Shown piece after piece: positions 1 through 8,442 of a stretch of DNA of 64,000 nucleotides. This DNA comes from a candidate division LCP-89 bacterium B3_LCP (GTDB taxonomy: Bacteria > Electryoneota > B3-LCP). The stretch lies in NCBI GenBank assembly GCA_005223185.1, contig NJBN01000010.1:1-64000 (forward strand), given 5' to 3'. The notes under the pieces are model-generated. The model did no database searches. It had not been told where the DNA came from and saw only the letters and a program-made list of their open reading frames with translations. The position numbers were made by a program, and so were the translations under genes. Positions within the stretch are counted from its first letter, which is position 1; the number at the start of each line of letters is the position of its first letter.

Positions 1-1456
1 AGAATGCCGGAATCATGCCCTGATCGTTGAGGCCATAGTTGTGCAGCTCGACCGAACAGCCGATATCGGCAAAATACAACGAAGTCGGCATGGGAACGTG
101 CATCAATTCCGTACCGCAGTCGTTGTTTAAGGCGTCAGTATGTTCCACAACGAAATCATCTACGTACAAGCCTTCACCAAAATAGATGTCAGGATCGGAC
201 TGGAAGAGAATTCGTATCTGGATTTCGTAACCTGCATAAGGTGTCAGATAAAGAGGTCCATCTGTGTTAACATTGGACCACAGGTCATATGTTGTGGGTA
301 GATCTGTCAGTACATAGTTTGTACCACCCTGGTTCCAGGGATTGGAATAGTAAAACCATGCAGTTTCACCAATCGGGCGGATCTGCACTGTCCAATTATC
401 AACGTCAGGGAAAGGATCCGGATCACCTACGTTAATCGAACCGCGGATGTAGAAATCACCAAAAACGCTGCCCGTCGTATAGGACGTCAGGTCGATTACC
501 GGGGATACCACCGCATTGTAGATGTCAGGCACGTAGCTTCCAGCGCCATCGGACATTTCCATAACGTGTGTTGGCGAAGGTGCAGGCGGATACAACACTT
601 CCGATAACGACCAGTAGTTACCAGTTGGTGGTGCATTCGGGGTGGGCACCAAGTCAGACGGATAAGCCGTACCGTCAGCGTCATTCTCCAGATAGACCGT
701 TGCGCCTTCAGATACCGCAACGTCATCGATAAATATACCGGTCAGCAGGGGATCATCAAGTGAACACCAGACAGGGTCAGAACAGAGTGCCCAGCGAAGT
801 TTCACTGTTGACGAGGTGTAATCGCTGAGATCGGCTGATGCAGAAACCCATGCACCCGGGCTGACACCACCGGAAAAACCACCCCAACCAGCAATACCTT
901 CACCCATGCCCCATTCAGCGCCGAAGCTGTACATGCTCTGGCAGTTGTAAACGGGTGTAGTCATGGTAAGTACTTCCCAGTTGGCGCCGTTATCGATGGA
1001 AACCCATACATTACCGCCATCCCATCCATCCCAGGGAGGGGTTGTGCCTGCTGGATCTTCAAATGCATAGAAAAGCATGAAATCCAGGGCGGGGTTTGTG
1101 GTAGCGCTGAGATCCAATGACGGACTAACCAGATACTGCAGCCAGTGGTTGTCATAACCACCGATAGCAGCTTCGCCAGCCCACCAGGAATTACCACTGT
1201 AGGCATTAAATGTATCGACATGCCAGGAACTGACGTCGGTCAAATCCTCATATGTCCAGCCAACAGCTCCTGATTCAAAGTCCTCGAAGAAGACTATATC
1301 ATCGGTGGCAATTTCTACCCGTGGAGCTGGCGGCGTTTCGGAATTCTGGACAGCTATTATATCAGCACCAGAATTCGTCACACTAGCCATCTTTGCGGTA
1401 ACTTGTGAACCGAAGACTAAAGCAACGGCAACTAGTAACCAAACCATTTTTCGCAT
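1..1456 (-). CDS. secreted modular surface protein, C-terminus beyond window
   Basis: Open from an ATG at 1456 to the window edge, about 485 codons, so the C-terminus is missing. A GAGGAG ribosome site lies 8 bases before the ATG. The first ~21 residues (MRKMVWLLVAVALVFGSQVTA) form a signal peptide. The mature part holds two similar blocks (about residues 47-260 and 265-450), each with 'FFEDFESGAVGW'-like opening strands, Trp/Gly/Asp-rich segments and a 'GIFIDDVAV' closing strand. This is the jelly-roll look of the MAM/immune-inhibitor-A-like accessory domains of extracellular proteins. No protease motif is visible in the part present. By analogy with neighbours it may end in a C-terminal sorting domain, but that is inference. 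It has its own promoter at 1625-1653. Confidence 0.8.
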   Translation of the reverse strand, partial: MRKMVWLLVAVALVFGSQVTAKMASVTNSGADIIAVQNSETPPAPRVEIATDDIVFFEDFESGAVGWTYEDLTDVSSWHVDTFNAYSGNSWWAGEAAIGGYDNHWLQYLVSPSLDLSATTNPALDFMLFYAFEDPAGTTPPWDGWDGGNVWVSIDNGANWEVLTMTTPVYNCQSMYSFGAEWGMGEGIAGWGGFSGGVSPGAWVSASADLSDYTSSTVKLRWALCSDPVWCSLDDPLLTGIFIDDVAVSEGATVYLENDADGTAYPSDLVPTPNAPPTGNYWSLSEVLYPPAPSPTHVMEMSDGAGSYVPDIYNAVVSPVIDLTSYTTGSVFGDFYIRGSINVGDPDPFPDVDNWTVQIRPIGETAWFYYSNPWNQGGTNYVLTDLPTTYDLWSNVNTDGPLYLTPYAGYEIQIRILFQSDPDIYFGEGLYVDDFVVEHTDALNNDCGTELMHVPMPTSLYFADIGCSVELHNYGLNDQGMIPAF

Positions 1457-1624
1457 CTTATAACTCCTCTTTTGTTGATGCAGTCTCGACCGATCGAGAC
1501 TACGTGACTATAGTTAAACATATCCGCCAGTAGGCTAACGCCAACATGCGGATCTCTTGGAAATTTCTGGAAGCTTTTGCTTTAATTAAGTACCGATGAA
1601 CACTTGCATTTTATTAAGACTTAT

Positions 1625-1653
1625 AATATAAGGAAAAAAAAACGTCTTGTCAA
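1625..1653 (-). promoter_or_regulatory. promoter of the secreted-protein gene
   Basis: On the minus strand TTGACA (1653-1648) and TATATT (1630-1625) are separated by exactly 17 bases that include a T9 run. The predicted start of transcription leaves a leader of roughly 160 bases before the ATG at 1456. The same architecture recurs at other genes in the window. Confidence 0.75.
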
Positions 1654-2114
1654 GCAATTTATTTTTTCACCGGCTGAACTTCTCAATGGAATTTCGCCTG
1701 AGCGCGATAGACAGGTTATTTTTGCCTGTTAAGCATAGCATGTAAAAGATCGATACCTTTAACCCGCTCAGGAAGGAATGATGATTATAAGTTACTAACA
1801 GAATAAACGGTAAATCAAGCGCAATTATTTGCACAATATGAGATAAACTTCGAGAGTTATATTCCCGAACTGCCTTGTCATCGCTGAATTCTTCGTTGGA
1901 GTCCTTCGGACCTACGGAGAATGGTCCATGCCGCCCAAGATACAAGCGTCAGGTCATCAGTCAACCGACTGTCAGGCTCCCCGCCTTCGGCGTCCAAGCT
2001 CCCGAAGACAATGCCTGACCTAGCGGGAGATGTAGGGCAGGCCCCTTCGGGGCGTACGCGGGAATCCAGAGAACAAACAAAAAGCACCAACCTACCGGGA
2101 CATCGAACGATATT

Positions 2115-2133
2115 CCCACAGCAGAGCTGTGGG
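2115..2133. repeat. perfect 8-bp hairpin
   Basis: CCCACAGC (2115-2122) and GCTGTGGG (2126-2133) pair around a three-base AGA loop. It belongs to the palindrome cluster before the 2416 gene. No U-tract follows, so it is not a standard terminator. Confidence 0.6.
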
Positions 2134-2144
2134 GCACCAAAATG

Positions 2145-2191
2145 TTGGGTTGTCCCGTAGGGACGGCTACGCCGCGCTGTGCTTAACCCAA
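2145..2191. repeat. nested interspersed palindrome
   Basis: TTGGGTT (2145-2151) pairs with AACCCAA (2185-2191) and encloses a second hairpin, GTCCC (2152-2156) with GGGAC (2160-2164). A related GTAGGTTGG string starts another palindrome-rich gap near 22650, so this is probably one copy of a dispersed repeat. Confidence 0.55.
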
Positions 2192-2217
2192 CCTACTGAA
2201 TACTAACTTTAGAATGA

Positions 2218-2295
2218 GGGCAATGTTATTCTGGCTTGTCCAGAATCTGACATTGCCCTGCTGTCAGATTCCCGAGGCGCTTCGCTTCCGAGAAT
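2218..2295. repeat. REP-like palindromic repeat, copy A
   Basis: Outer arms GGGCAATGT (2218-2226) and ACATTGCCC (2250-2258) enclose inner arms ATTCTGG (2228-2234) and CCAGAAT (2240-2246). A second hairpin with CTGTCA/TGACAG ends follows to about 2295. The core, 'ATTCTGGCTTGTCCAGAATC', reappears at 4056-4122. The two copies therefore bracket the gene at 2416-4044. Confidence 0.7.
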
Positions 2296-2330
2296 GACAG
2301 CTTTAGATTTCCCCACAAAATTCTCCCCTC

Positions 2331-2359
2331 TTGACTTTTGCCGATTTTTTTAGTATATT
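2331..2359 (+). promoter_or_regulatory. promoter of the 2416 surface-protein gene
   Basis: TTGACT (2331-2336), 17 bases, then TATATT (2354-2359). The leader to the ATG at 2416 would be about 50 bases and carries the GGAGG ribosome site. Confidence 0.75.
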
Positions 2360-2415
2360 GATTATAATCACTCTTTTCCAGTCTGAAAATTTGCATTTTG
2401 AATTTGGAGGATACC

Positions 2416-4044
2416 ATGCGCTTCAAAATATTCTTGTTATTAATTCCCGCCTTAGTGCTCACCCTTGCAGCCCCCACCCACGCCTGGTGGTTTGAATACA
2501 CTACACCCGAAGTTAACATGCCCATAGCAACAGATCCGGATATTTATGAGGGTTACCCGCACGCCTTTCCCTACCCGGATGGAAGTACACTTGTAGTTTT
2601 TAATACTTCTGAAGTCAACAATTGCTATCAAATCATAGATAGATTTGGAGATTTTAAATACCAAGAGCCACAACGATTATTACCAGCACTTTATTGTTCT
2701 CAACTCTACGCAGCACATGTAGTTACGGATGGTTGTGGAGGAGTAATTGCGGTTTGGTGCAATGGTGGTACAGGTCCCGATGAAGGTTTCTACGCGCAAC
2801 GTCTGGACTCTCTTGGTAATTTGATGTGGGGTGATTCTGGAGTTAGTTTTTATCCAGGACTGCACACCAGTCTATTCGGTATAGCATCCGACGGTCAGGG
2901 AGGAGTTTTCGGTGCTTTCAGTTTCGCAGGTGATCTCAGAGCGCAGCATATAGACATTTCAGGGCAATTTACATGGGGAGAAGAGGGGATCGTTGTCTGT
3001 GATTACGAAGATGTACAGACCCATCCCAGAGCAGTTCGCGATGACCAGGGAGGAGCATATTTTACCTGGGAAGATTTCCGAGGTAGTAACTGGGGTGATA
3101 TTTACATGCAAAGGGTGGATGAGTTTGGCAACACTCTCTGGAATCCTGACGGATTGCTAATCTACGACGGTAATCCCTGGCTCAACGAATTGATCCCAGA
3201 TGGTGAAGGCGGATTTATACTGCATTGCGGCAGCGGCGGTTATAACACTGCTTACAGAATAGCTCCAGACAGCCACATCCTTTGGGAATGTTATGGCGTC
3301 AGTTGGCATGCTTATGCCAAGATCATTGAAGGAGATCCGGGTTACTTTTACCTGGGTTTCACCTGGGAATATGGATATTGGGGTCAATGGATGGATATGG
3401 AAGGTAACTGCTATTGGCCGACTTACCCGAGTGGGAGAATGGGTGCATTACTGGCAAGAAAAGAGGATTGGCATTTTAATACCCATTACAATTTTGGTTA
3501 TCGCAATCCCTATTTCTACGGTGTCTACAATTTTAGAGAACCGCCTACATATACAACACACTACCTCTGGGCACAACGTCTTAATGCCGATGGCGATAGA
3601 ATGTGGGGAGAAGATGGGACACTAATAAGTGTCAGAACTGCTACTAATGGTGAATATATCTTTTCTAATGTGACTCCAGATACTGAAGGTGGCGCTGCGG
3701 TGGTATTCGAGATTTCTTGTCCTCATGACGTTTGGGCTAAACATGTTAATGATAATGGATCTTTAGGGGGACCAAACCCGCAAGTTCGTCCATTTGAACT
3801 CTATCCGCAGATATCCAGCGTATCAGAGGGTTATATTCAATATGAAATCCCAGAAGCTGGTCAAGTTAATATAGAGCTTTATAATCTGTTGGGTAAACGT
3901 GTAACAACCATCCAAGCCGGATACCACCAGCCAGGAAAATATACCACTCACATAGACCAATCCTCCCTCTCCTCTGGCATCTACTTCCTACGGTTACACA
4001 CCCCCACCGGCAGTAATGTTTCTAAGATGGTGGTGATGAGGTAG
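2416..4044 (+). CDS. secreted protein with C-terminal sorting domain
   Basis: The ATG at 2416 follows TTTGGAGGATACC, a good ribosome site; an in-frame TTG at 2398 overlaps that site and is rejected. Of 542 residues, the first ~23 (MRFKIFLLLIPALVLTLAAPTHA) are a signal peptide. The middle has repeated units with 'GDIYMQRVDEFGNTLW' and 'WAQRLNADGDRMWGEDG' style strands, a beta-propeller-like pattern. The last ~80 residues ('QVNIELYNLLGKRV' to 'SGIYFLRLHT' to 'SKMVVMR') are a FlgD-like type IX sorting domain, expected to be cleaved on export to the cell surface. The protein at 33621 shares the repeat style. The substrate is unknown. The gene is flanked by inverted palindromic repeats. Confidence 0.85.
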   Translation: MRFKIFLLLIPALVLTLAAPTHAWWFEYTTPEVNMPIATDPDIYEGYPHAFPYPDGSTLVVFNTSEVNNCYQIIDRFGDFKYQEPQRLLPALYCSQLYAAHVVTDGCGGVIAVWCNGGTGPDEGFYAQRLDSLGNLMWGDSGVSFYPGLHTSLFGIASDGQGGVFGAFSFAGDLRAQHIDISGQFTWGEEGIVVCDYEDVQTHPRAVRDDQGGAYFTWEDFRGSNWGDIYMQRVDEFGNTLWNPDGLLIYDGNPWLNELIPDGEGGFILHCGSGGYNTAYRIAPDSHILWECYGVSWHAYAKIIEGDPGYFYLGFTWEYGYWGQWMDMEGNCYWPTYPSGRMGALLARKEDWHFNTHYNFGYRNPYFYGVYNFREPPTYTTHYLWAQRLNADGDRMWGEDGTLISVRTATNGEYIFSNVTPDTEGGAAVVFEISCPHDVWAKHVNDNGSLGGPNPQVRPFELYPQISSVSEGYIQYEIPEAGQVNIELYNLLGKRVTTIQAGYHQPGKYTTHIDQSSLSSGIYFLRLHTPTGSNVSKMVVMR

Positions 4045-4055
4045 GGGAAGAAGCC

Positions 4056-4122
4056 GTCATTCCAGCTTGTCTGGAATCTGACGGCGTTTTCATGTCGGAT
4101 TCTGGACAAGCCAGAATGACAT
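4056..4122. repeat. REP-like palindromic repeat, copy B (inverted pair)
   Basis: Two arms, 4056-4082 (GTCATTCCAGCTTGTCTGGA and on) and 4094-4122, are near-complements of each other and contain the same 'ATTCTGG-CTTGT-CCAGAAT' core as the copy at 2218-2258. It sits 12 bases past the stop of the surface-protein gene and could form a long hairpin in its mRNA. Confidence 0.7.
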
Positions 4123-4224
4123 GAACCGTAGTGTCGGGTCGATGTAAAATCCCCATAGGGACAAGCGACCCCTACGCGCGTAGGGGTTGACCTTGCGTCA
4201 ACCCGCTTGTGAAATTGCCCATTT

Positions 4225-4246
4225 AGCCCCTTTCAGGGGGCTTTTT
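4225..4246 (+). terminator. rho-independent terminator
   Basis: AGCCCC (4225-4230) pairs with GGGGCT (4237-4242) around a 6-base loop, followed by TTTTTCT. It lies downstream of the 2416 gene in the right orientation, after the palindromic repeat. Confidence 0.65.
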
Positions 4247-4257
4247 CTATCCGTAGG

Positions 4258-4275
4258 CCGGTGCTTTAGCGCCGG
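4258..4275. repeat. GC-rich hairpin between convergent genes
   Basis: CCGGTGC (4258-4264) and GCGCCGG (4269-4275) pair with one wobble around TTTA. It lies 28 bases past the polA stop. Without a U-tract on the minus strand it is only a possible end of the polA transcript, and it resembles dispersed intergenic palindromes. Confidence 0.4.
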
Positions 4276-4303
4276 ATAACCGCTACTCTATCGGGCAGAC
4301 TCG

Positions 4304-7018
4304 TTAATGAGCTTCCAGCCAGTTTTCCCCTACACCTAAATCGACTACTACTGGTACTTTCAGCTTCATGGCGTTCTCCATTTCCTCTTTGACGGCGGTT
4401 TTCACCTCATCTATAGCCTCTCTTTCCACTTCGAACACCAGTTCATCATGCACCTGCAGGATCATTTTCGCCGGCAACTCCTTAATCCTTTCGTGAATAC
4501 GAACCATCGCCATTTTAATCATATCCGCTGCCGATCCCTGTATGGGTGTGTTGATAGCGGTGCGTTCAGCGAATTCCCGTATGTTGCGGTTGGTCGAATC
4601 TATTTCAGGCAGGAAACGGCGCCGTCCCATCATCGTGGTAACTAAGTTTTCTCGTCTCGCTTGCTCTATTATGCCATCCATGTAGGCGCGCACACCGGGA
4701 TAGGTTTCAAAATATTGCTTGCGAAAATCCGCAGCCACATTTACCGGAATACCCAGCCGTTCTGACAATCCCCAATCACCCATTCCATAGATAACGCCGA
4801 AATTAATCTCCTTGGCGCTACGTCTCATCTCAGGAGTAACCATCTCGACCGGAACGTTCATAATTCGAGCTGCCGTTGAAGCATGAACATCGCGTCCTTC
4901 ATGGAAAGCAGCGATGAGCTCTTCATCACCGGAAATGTGAGCGACGATGCGAAGCTCAATTTGAGAATAATCAGCAGATAGCAGAACTTGCGATTGCTTC
5001 TCTGGTATAAAAGCCCTGCGGATGGCGCCGCCAATCTCGGTACGTATGGGGATATTCTGCAAATTCGGATCAGAACTGGATAACCTCCCTGTCGCTGCTA
5101 CCACCTGGTTGAAGGAGGTGTGCACTCTTCCGGTAACCGGATTGATCATTTTGGGCAGTGAATCCACGTAAGTTGACTTCAGTTTCTGCAGTTGCCGGTA
5201 TTCAAGCAGCGTCTTTGGTAAAGGGTCCTGCGAAGCCAGTTTTTCCAGCACTTCTACGTCGGTGGAATAACCGGTTTTGGTTTTCTTTACCGGTTTTAGC
5301 TGCAATTTATCGAAGAGGATATGCTGAAGCTGTTTGGTAGAATTGATATTGAATTGGGTCCCCGCAAGCCGGTAAATCTCTTCGGTCAGACCATCCAGTT
5401 TTTCGCCCATCTCGACCGACATACTTTCCAGAAGTTCCACATTCAGGGCAACGCCGTTGTACTCCATTTCCATCAAGACCGGAATCAACGGCAGTTCCAG
5501 ATCCCTGTATAGATTGGCAAGTTCTCCTTCGTGGAGTTGTTTCTGAAAAAGGATACAGAGGCGGCGGGCAATGTCAGCATCCTCGCAAGCGTATGGAGTA
5601 ATCTTTTCCAGAGGGACGTCTGCCATGCTGATCTGCTTCTTTCCAGTACCGATAAGATCGGAAGTGGGTATCTTTTTGAAGTTTAGATGCTCCAGCGCCA
5701 GTGAGTCTATGTTGTGCTGACGCCGCGTGGGATCCAGAACGTAACTCGCCACCATGCTGTCGGAGGCTATATTTTTCAATTTGATACCGTGACAATGAAG
5801 CACTAAAGCGTCATATTTCAGGTTTTGCCCGCACTTGCGGATAGTAGAGTTTTCGTAGAGAGGTCGTAATTTATTCAACACCCAGCGCGTCTCCGCTGTG
5901 ATATCCTGTCCCAGGCGACCTGTCTCACCCTCAAGTCCCGGAAAATATCCTAAACAAGCGGGAATGTAGAACCCCTCTCCATTATTAAAGGAGAAGGAAA
6001 AACCCACAATCTCGGCTTGCATTGGATCTGTGGAGGTGGTTTCCAAATCGACAGATAACAGGTCCACTTTCTTCATCGTATCTATAAGCGTATCCAGTTC
6101 TTCTTCTGTTGTTACCGCTTTGTATTTCAGATCAGATGAATCCTCGACTTGTTCTGCATCCAATTTTGCGAGCAGGCTGTGAAATCCATATTCACGGTAG
6201 ATATCAGCCAGTTTTTCCGTGTCGTCGATTCTGAAGGTAAATTCATCGGAAGTCATTGAAACCGGTACGGATGTATCTATAGTAACCAATCTTCGTGATA
6301 ACCTTGCTTGTTCCGCATAGTCTATCAAATTGCGTCTTAATGCCGGCTTTGTAACTTCCTCAGCTTTGCTTAAAACTTCATCCAGTGAACCAAACTGATT
6401 GATCAATTGCGCTGCCGTTTTATCACCGACTATGGGAACGCCGGGGACGTTATCCGATGAATCCCCTTTTAGTCCCATAAAATCAATGATCTTTTCCGGT
6501 GGCACTCCCCACTTAGCTTCAACCGCTGCTTCATCGAAGATTTCCAGTCCTTCACCCTTGCCTTTGGGGATCAGCAAGTGTATTTTTGAGCTGACTAACT
6601 GACCGAAGTCCTTGTCTCCGCTTACTATAAAGACGTCAAATCCCTCAGCGGCTGCTCTGATTGCGATGGTTCCGATTAGATCATCAGCTTCAAAGCCTCT
6701 CTTTTCAAGAGTCGGAATACCCATAGCCTTGATCATTTCTTTCATTCCGGGTAGTTGATCGGCAAGCTCTGATGGCATTTTCTGACGCGTTGCTTTGTAT
6801 TCAGGGTAGATTTCATGCCTGAAAGTGGGACCTTTAGCGTCAAAGATGCATACTGCGTGGGTTAAATCAGGACGGCTGGTTAGTGAATTTACGAACAACG
6901 CCACTCCGAAAGTGGCGCCAGTAGGTTGACCTGAAGGGCTGGTTAGTGGCGTCCGGCTGAAGGCGTAATGCGAACGGTAAGCCAACGCCGATCCGTCAAT
7001 CAAATATAAAGTTGGCAT
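4304..7018 (-). CDS. polA: DNA polymerase I
   Basis: 904 residues, the usual length for a three-domain Pol I. The 5'-3' exonuclease domain (1-~290) starts 'LYLIDGSALAYRSHYAF' and contains 'MGLKGDSSDNVPGVPIVGDK' (181-200, the H3TH DNA-binding turn). The 3'-5' exonuclease region has the DxE pair D324/E326 ('SVDLETT') and the later 'YACEDAD', so proofreading looks intact. The polymerase domain has motif A 'ADYSQIELR' (D683), motif B 'RRSAKEINFG' (from 732) and motif C 'VHDELVFEV' (857 onward). It acts in Okazaki fragment processing and repair. The start lies 24 bases after the stop of the upstream TIM-barrel gene, so it is probably cotranscribed; no strong ribosome site is visible. Confidence 0.97.
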   Translation of the reverse strand: MPTLYLIDGSALAYRSHYAFSRTPLTSPSGQPTGATFGVALFVNSLTSRPDLTHAVCIFDAKGPTFRHEIYPEYKATRQKMPSELADQLPGMKEMIKAMGIPTLEKRGFEADDLIGTIAIRAAAEGFDVFIVSGDKDFGQLVSSKIHLLIPKGKGEGLEIFDEAAVEAKWGVPPEKIIDFMGLKGDSSDNVPGVPIVGDKTAAQLINQFGSLDEVLSKAEEVTKPALRRNLIDYAEQARLSRRLVTIDTSVPVSMTSDEFTFRIDDTEKLADIYREYGFHSLLAKLDAEQVEDSSDLKYKAVTTEEELDTLIDTMKKVDLLSVDLETTSTDPMQAEIVGFSFSFNNGEGFYIPACLGYFPGLEGETGRLGQDITAETRWVLNKLRPLYENSTIRKCGQNLKYDALVLHCHGIKLKNIASDSMVASYVLDPTRRQHNIDSLALEHLNFKKIPTSDLIGTGKKQISMADVPLEKITPYACEDADIARRLCILFQKQLHEGELANLYRDLELPLIPVLMEMEYNGVALNVELLESMSVEMGEKLDGLTEEIYRLAGTQFNINSTKQLQHILFDKLQLKPVKKTKTGYSTDVEVLEKLASQDPLPKTLLEYRQLQKLKSTYVDSLPKMINPVTGRVHTSFNQVVAATGRLSSSDPNLQNIPIRTEIGGAIRRAFIPEKQSQVLLSADYSQIELRIVAHISGDEELIAAFHEGRDVHASTAARIMNVPVEMVTPEMRRSAKEINFGVIYGMGDWGLSERLGIPVNVAADFRKQYFETYPGVRAYMDGIIEQARRENLVTTMMGRRRFLPEIDSTNRNIREFAERTAINTPIQGSAADMIKMAMVRIHERIKELPAKMILQVHDELVFEVEREAIDEVKTAVKEEMENAMKLKVPVVVDLGVGENWLEAH

Positions 7019-7041
7019 ACGTCAATTGTAATTATTACTGA

Positions 7042-7842
7042 TCAACTGAACATCTGTTTACAGCGCTGCATTGCTTCTACAGCCAATTGATCAGGAGCTT
7101 CTGCAGTTTCATCTAAATCGATGACTAAATCACCTTTATAGTGATGTTTGCGAAGGGATATAACAATATCCGGGATGTCTAAATGCCCATCTCCGGGCAG
7201 CAAATGATTCTGGTCAGGACGGCGAACGTCGCATAAGTGTACGATTTCTATAAAGCGTGCCCATTCCTGAATTACGGCGATGACGTTGCCTTCATTGAGC
7301 GCAATGTTGCCAATGTTTAAGTTAAGTGATATCGGTAAACCTGCCAATTGACTGGTCAACACGGAAAATTCATAAAGCCCATGGATTACTGTTCCCGGTT
7401 CAGGTTCAATAGCTACTTTAACGTGAACCTCTTCAGCAGCCTGGATCAGTTCTGCAATATTGTGTGTCGTCTGTCTTCCTTGAGGGTCCATCTCAACAGG
7501 AGCTGTGCGTAATATCATCAGGTTGCATTTCAATTCACTGGCTAACTCGATACCCTTGCGACTTTCGTCCAATGCTGCTTCGGGATCAACGTTCTTGCAG
7601 CAGTGGCATACAGAACAAATTCTCAGATCCAATTCATCGATCTGTTCTTTTAGCTTGCTCAGTTTAGCCGGCGATAGTTTTTTATTGTTAAAATCTGCGT
7701 GGGCCGAACAGATTCCCACGGATTTATATCCTGCATCCGCGAGCGTCTTCAGACTTTTTTTCAAAGGTAAGTCCCGGACTAACCCCATCCGAAAGCCGAT
7801 ATTCCCCAGTTCATCTCGCTCAGAAGTATGCAACCCGTTCAT
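7042..7842 (-). CDS. sugar phosphate isomerase/epimerase-like TIM barrel
   Basis: The ATG at 7842 is preceded by AAGGAGGAGATGGC. A longer in-frame reading to 7980 would add an implausible leucine/isoleucine-rich N-terminus upstream of this ribosome site and is rejected. The 266-residue protein fits the AP-endonuclease-2/xylose-isomerase-like fold: 'SVGICSAHADF' (41-51), 'VAIEPEPG' (143-150, metal-binding Glu), 'LNLNIGNIALNEGN' (173-186), 'EIVHLCDVR' (199-207) and 'LLPGDGHLDIP' (214-224). These residues would ligate a divalent metal in an epimerase or isomerase. The substrate cannot be told. It heads the transcript that continues into polA, an unusual partner. An endonuclease IV role is possible but the protein is short for that family. 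Confidence 0.75.
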   Translation of the reverse strand: MNGLHTSERDELGNIGFRMGLVRDLPLKKSLKTLADAGYKSVGICSAHADFNNKKLSPAKLSKLKEQIDELDLRICSVCHCCKNVDPEAALDESRKGIELASELKCNLMILRTAPVEMDPQGRQTTHNIAELIQAAEEVHVKVAIEPEPGTVIHGLYEFSVLTSQLAGLPISLNLNIGNIALNEGNVIAVIQEWARFIEIVHLCDVRRPDQNHLLPGDGHLDIPDIVISLRKHHYKGDLVIDLDETAEAPDQLAVEAMQRCKQMFS

Positions 7843-8190
7843 GCCATCTCCTCCTTTTTCCAGAGTGCTTTCCAATACATATGGAATACTACACCACGAT
7901 TCCTTATGGTGACTATGAGTGTAGAGTCTGATTAGTAAGAGAATTATGATTATGAGAAGAAATTGTGAGTGGGGTGTCAACTCGTAACTTGGGAAAGATA
8001 TGACGGAATAATTTAAAATTTACCTTCAACGACCGCATTCTGTCCGTATGCGGATAAATAAGTGATAAATTCTTGTTTTTTTTGCTCCGCCAACGTGAGG
8101 ATTATTCCCAGATGAGCAATTCTGGGAAACTTAAAGCCGGAAAATCACGGCACCGCCAGGTTGGTCTGCGAATGCATAAGATCTGTAACT
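7843..8190 (-). promoter_or_regulatory. long 5' leader of the TIM-barrel/polA transcript, possible structured RNA
   Basis: About 350 bases lie between the promoter at 8197-8225 and the ATG at 7842, with no gene. Three hairpins can be drawn: CGTGA (8094-8098) with TCACG (8145-8149) enclosing an 8-bp stem TTCCCAGA (8105-8112)/TCTGGGAA (8121-8128), and CCGCAT (8033-8038) with ATGCGG (8048-8053). I recognise no known riboswitch consensus. A second TTGACA occurs near 7979 on this strand but lacks a good -10 box at the right distance. Confidence 0.35.
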
Positions 8191-8196
8191 GTGAAT

Positions 8197-8225
8197 AATA
8201 TAACATATTTTTGTAAGAATGTCAA
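8197..8225 (-). promoter_or_regulatory. promoter of the TIM-barrel/polA operon
   Basis: Minus-strand TTGACA (8225-8220), 17 bases, TATATT (8202-8197). It is nearly identical in form to the promoter at 1625-1653. Confidence 0.7.
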
Positions 8226-8374
8226 GTATTTTTCTAATTGTTACTGGTTTTAAATGATTTTCGTCCAAATATCTGTAATGAAGCCGACATCCGTGTTCAG
8301 GTTTTTAAGTTCTTGTGATCCAACCATTACGTCAATTTGATCTTTCCTGATTTGTAATATCCACCATTTTCGCC

Positions 8375-8403
8375 TTGACTTGGCAGGTAATTTTACATAT
8401 CTT
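8375..8403 (+). promoter_or_regulatory. promoter of the EF-G gene
   Basis: TTGACT (8375-8380), 17 bases, TATCTT (8398-8403). Transcription would start near 8410, leaving a ~33-base leader that contains the GGGAGGA ribosome site. Confidence 0.65.
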
Positions 8404-8442
8404 CTATAATCATATAATCATTCAACCTTAAGGGAGGAATCT

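Larger units (their letters stand above)
1654..2330. other. intergenic region rich in palindromes, no credible gene
   Basis: Nearly 700 bases between two divergent secreted-protein promoters. Short open frames here have no ribosome sites, and their residue composition follows the palindromes, so none is called. From about 1940 onward the sequence is a string of GC-rich inverted repeats (listed separately). Positions 1654-1930 show nothing recognisable. Confidence 0.6.

Noticed and set aside
961-1221. Minus-strand open frames at 496-726 and 961-1221
   Set aside because: They lie in another frame of the large secreted-protein gene that runs from 1456 off the window edge.
1667-2160. Short open frames in the palindrome-rich gap on both strands
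   Set aside because: No ribosome sites, composition dictated by hairpins, and they overlap each other.
7950-7979. Second TTGACA near the TIM-barrel start on the minus strand
   Set aside because: No -10 box at 16-18 bases; nearest CATAAT is 20 bases away.
7843-7980. Longer N-terminus for the TIM-barrel protein starting at 7980
   Set aside because: It precedes the strong GGAGGAG site at the 7842 ATG and encodes an unlikely hydrophobic/histidine stretch.
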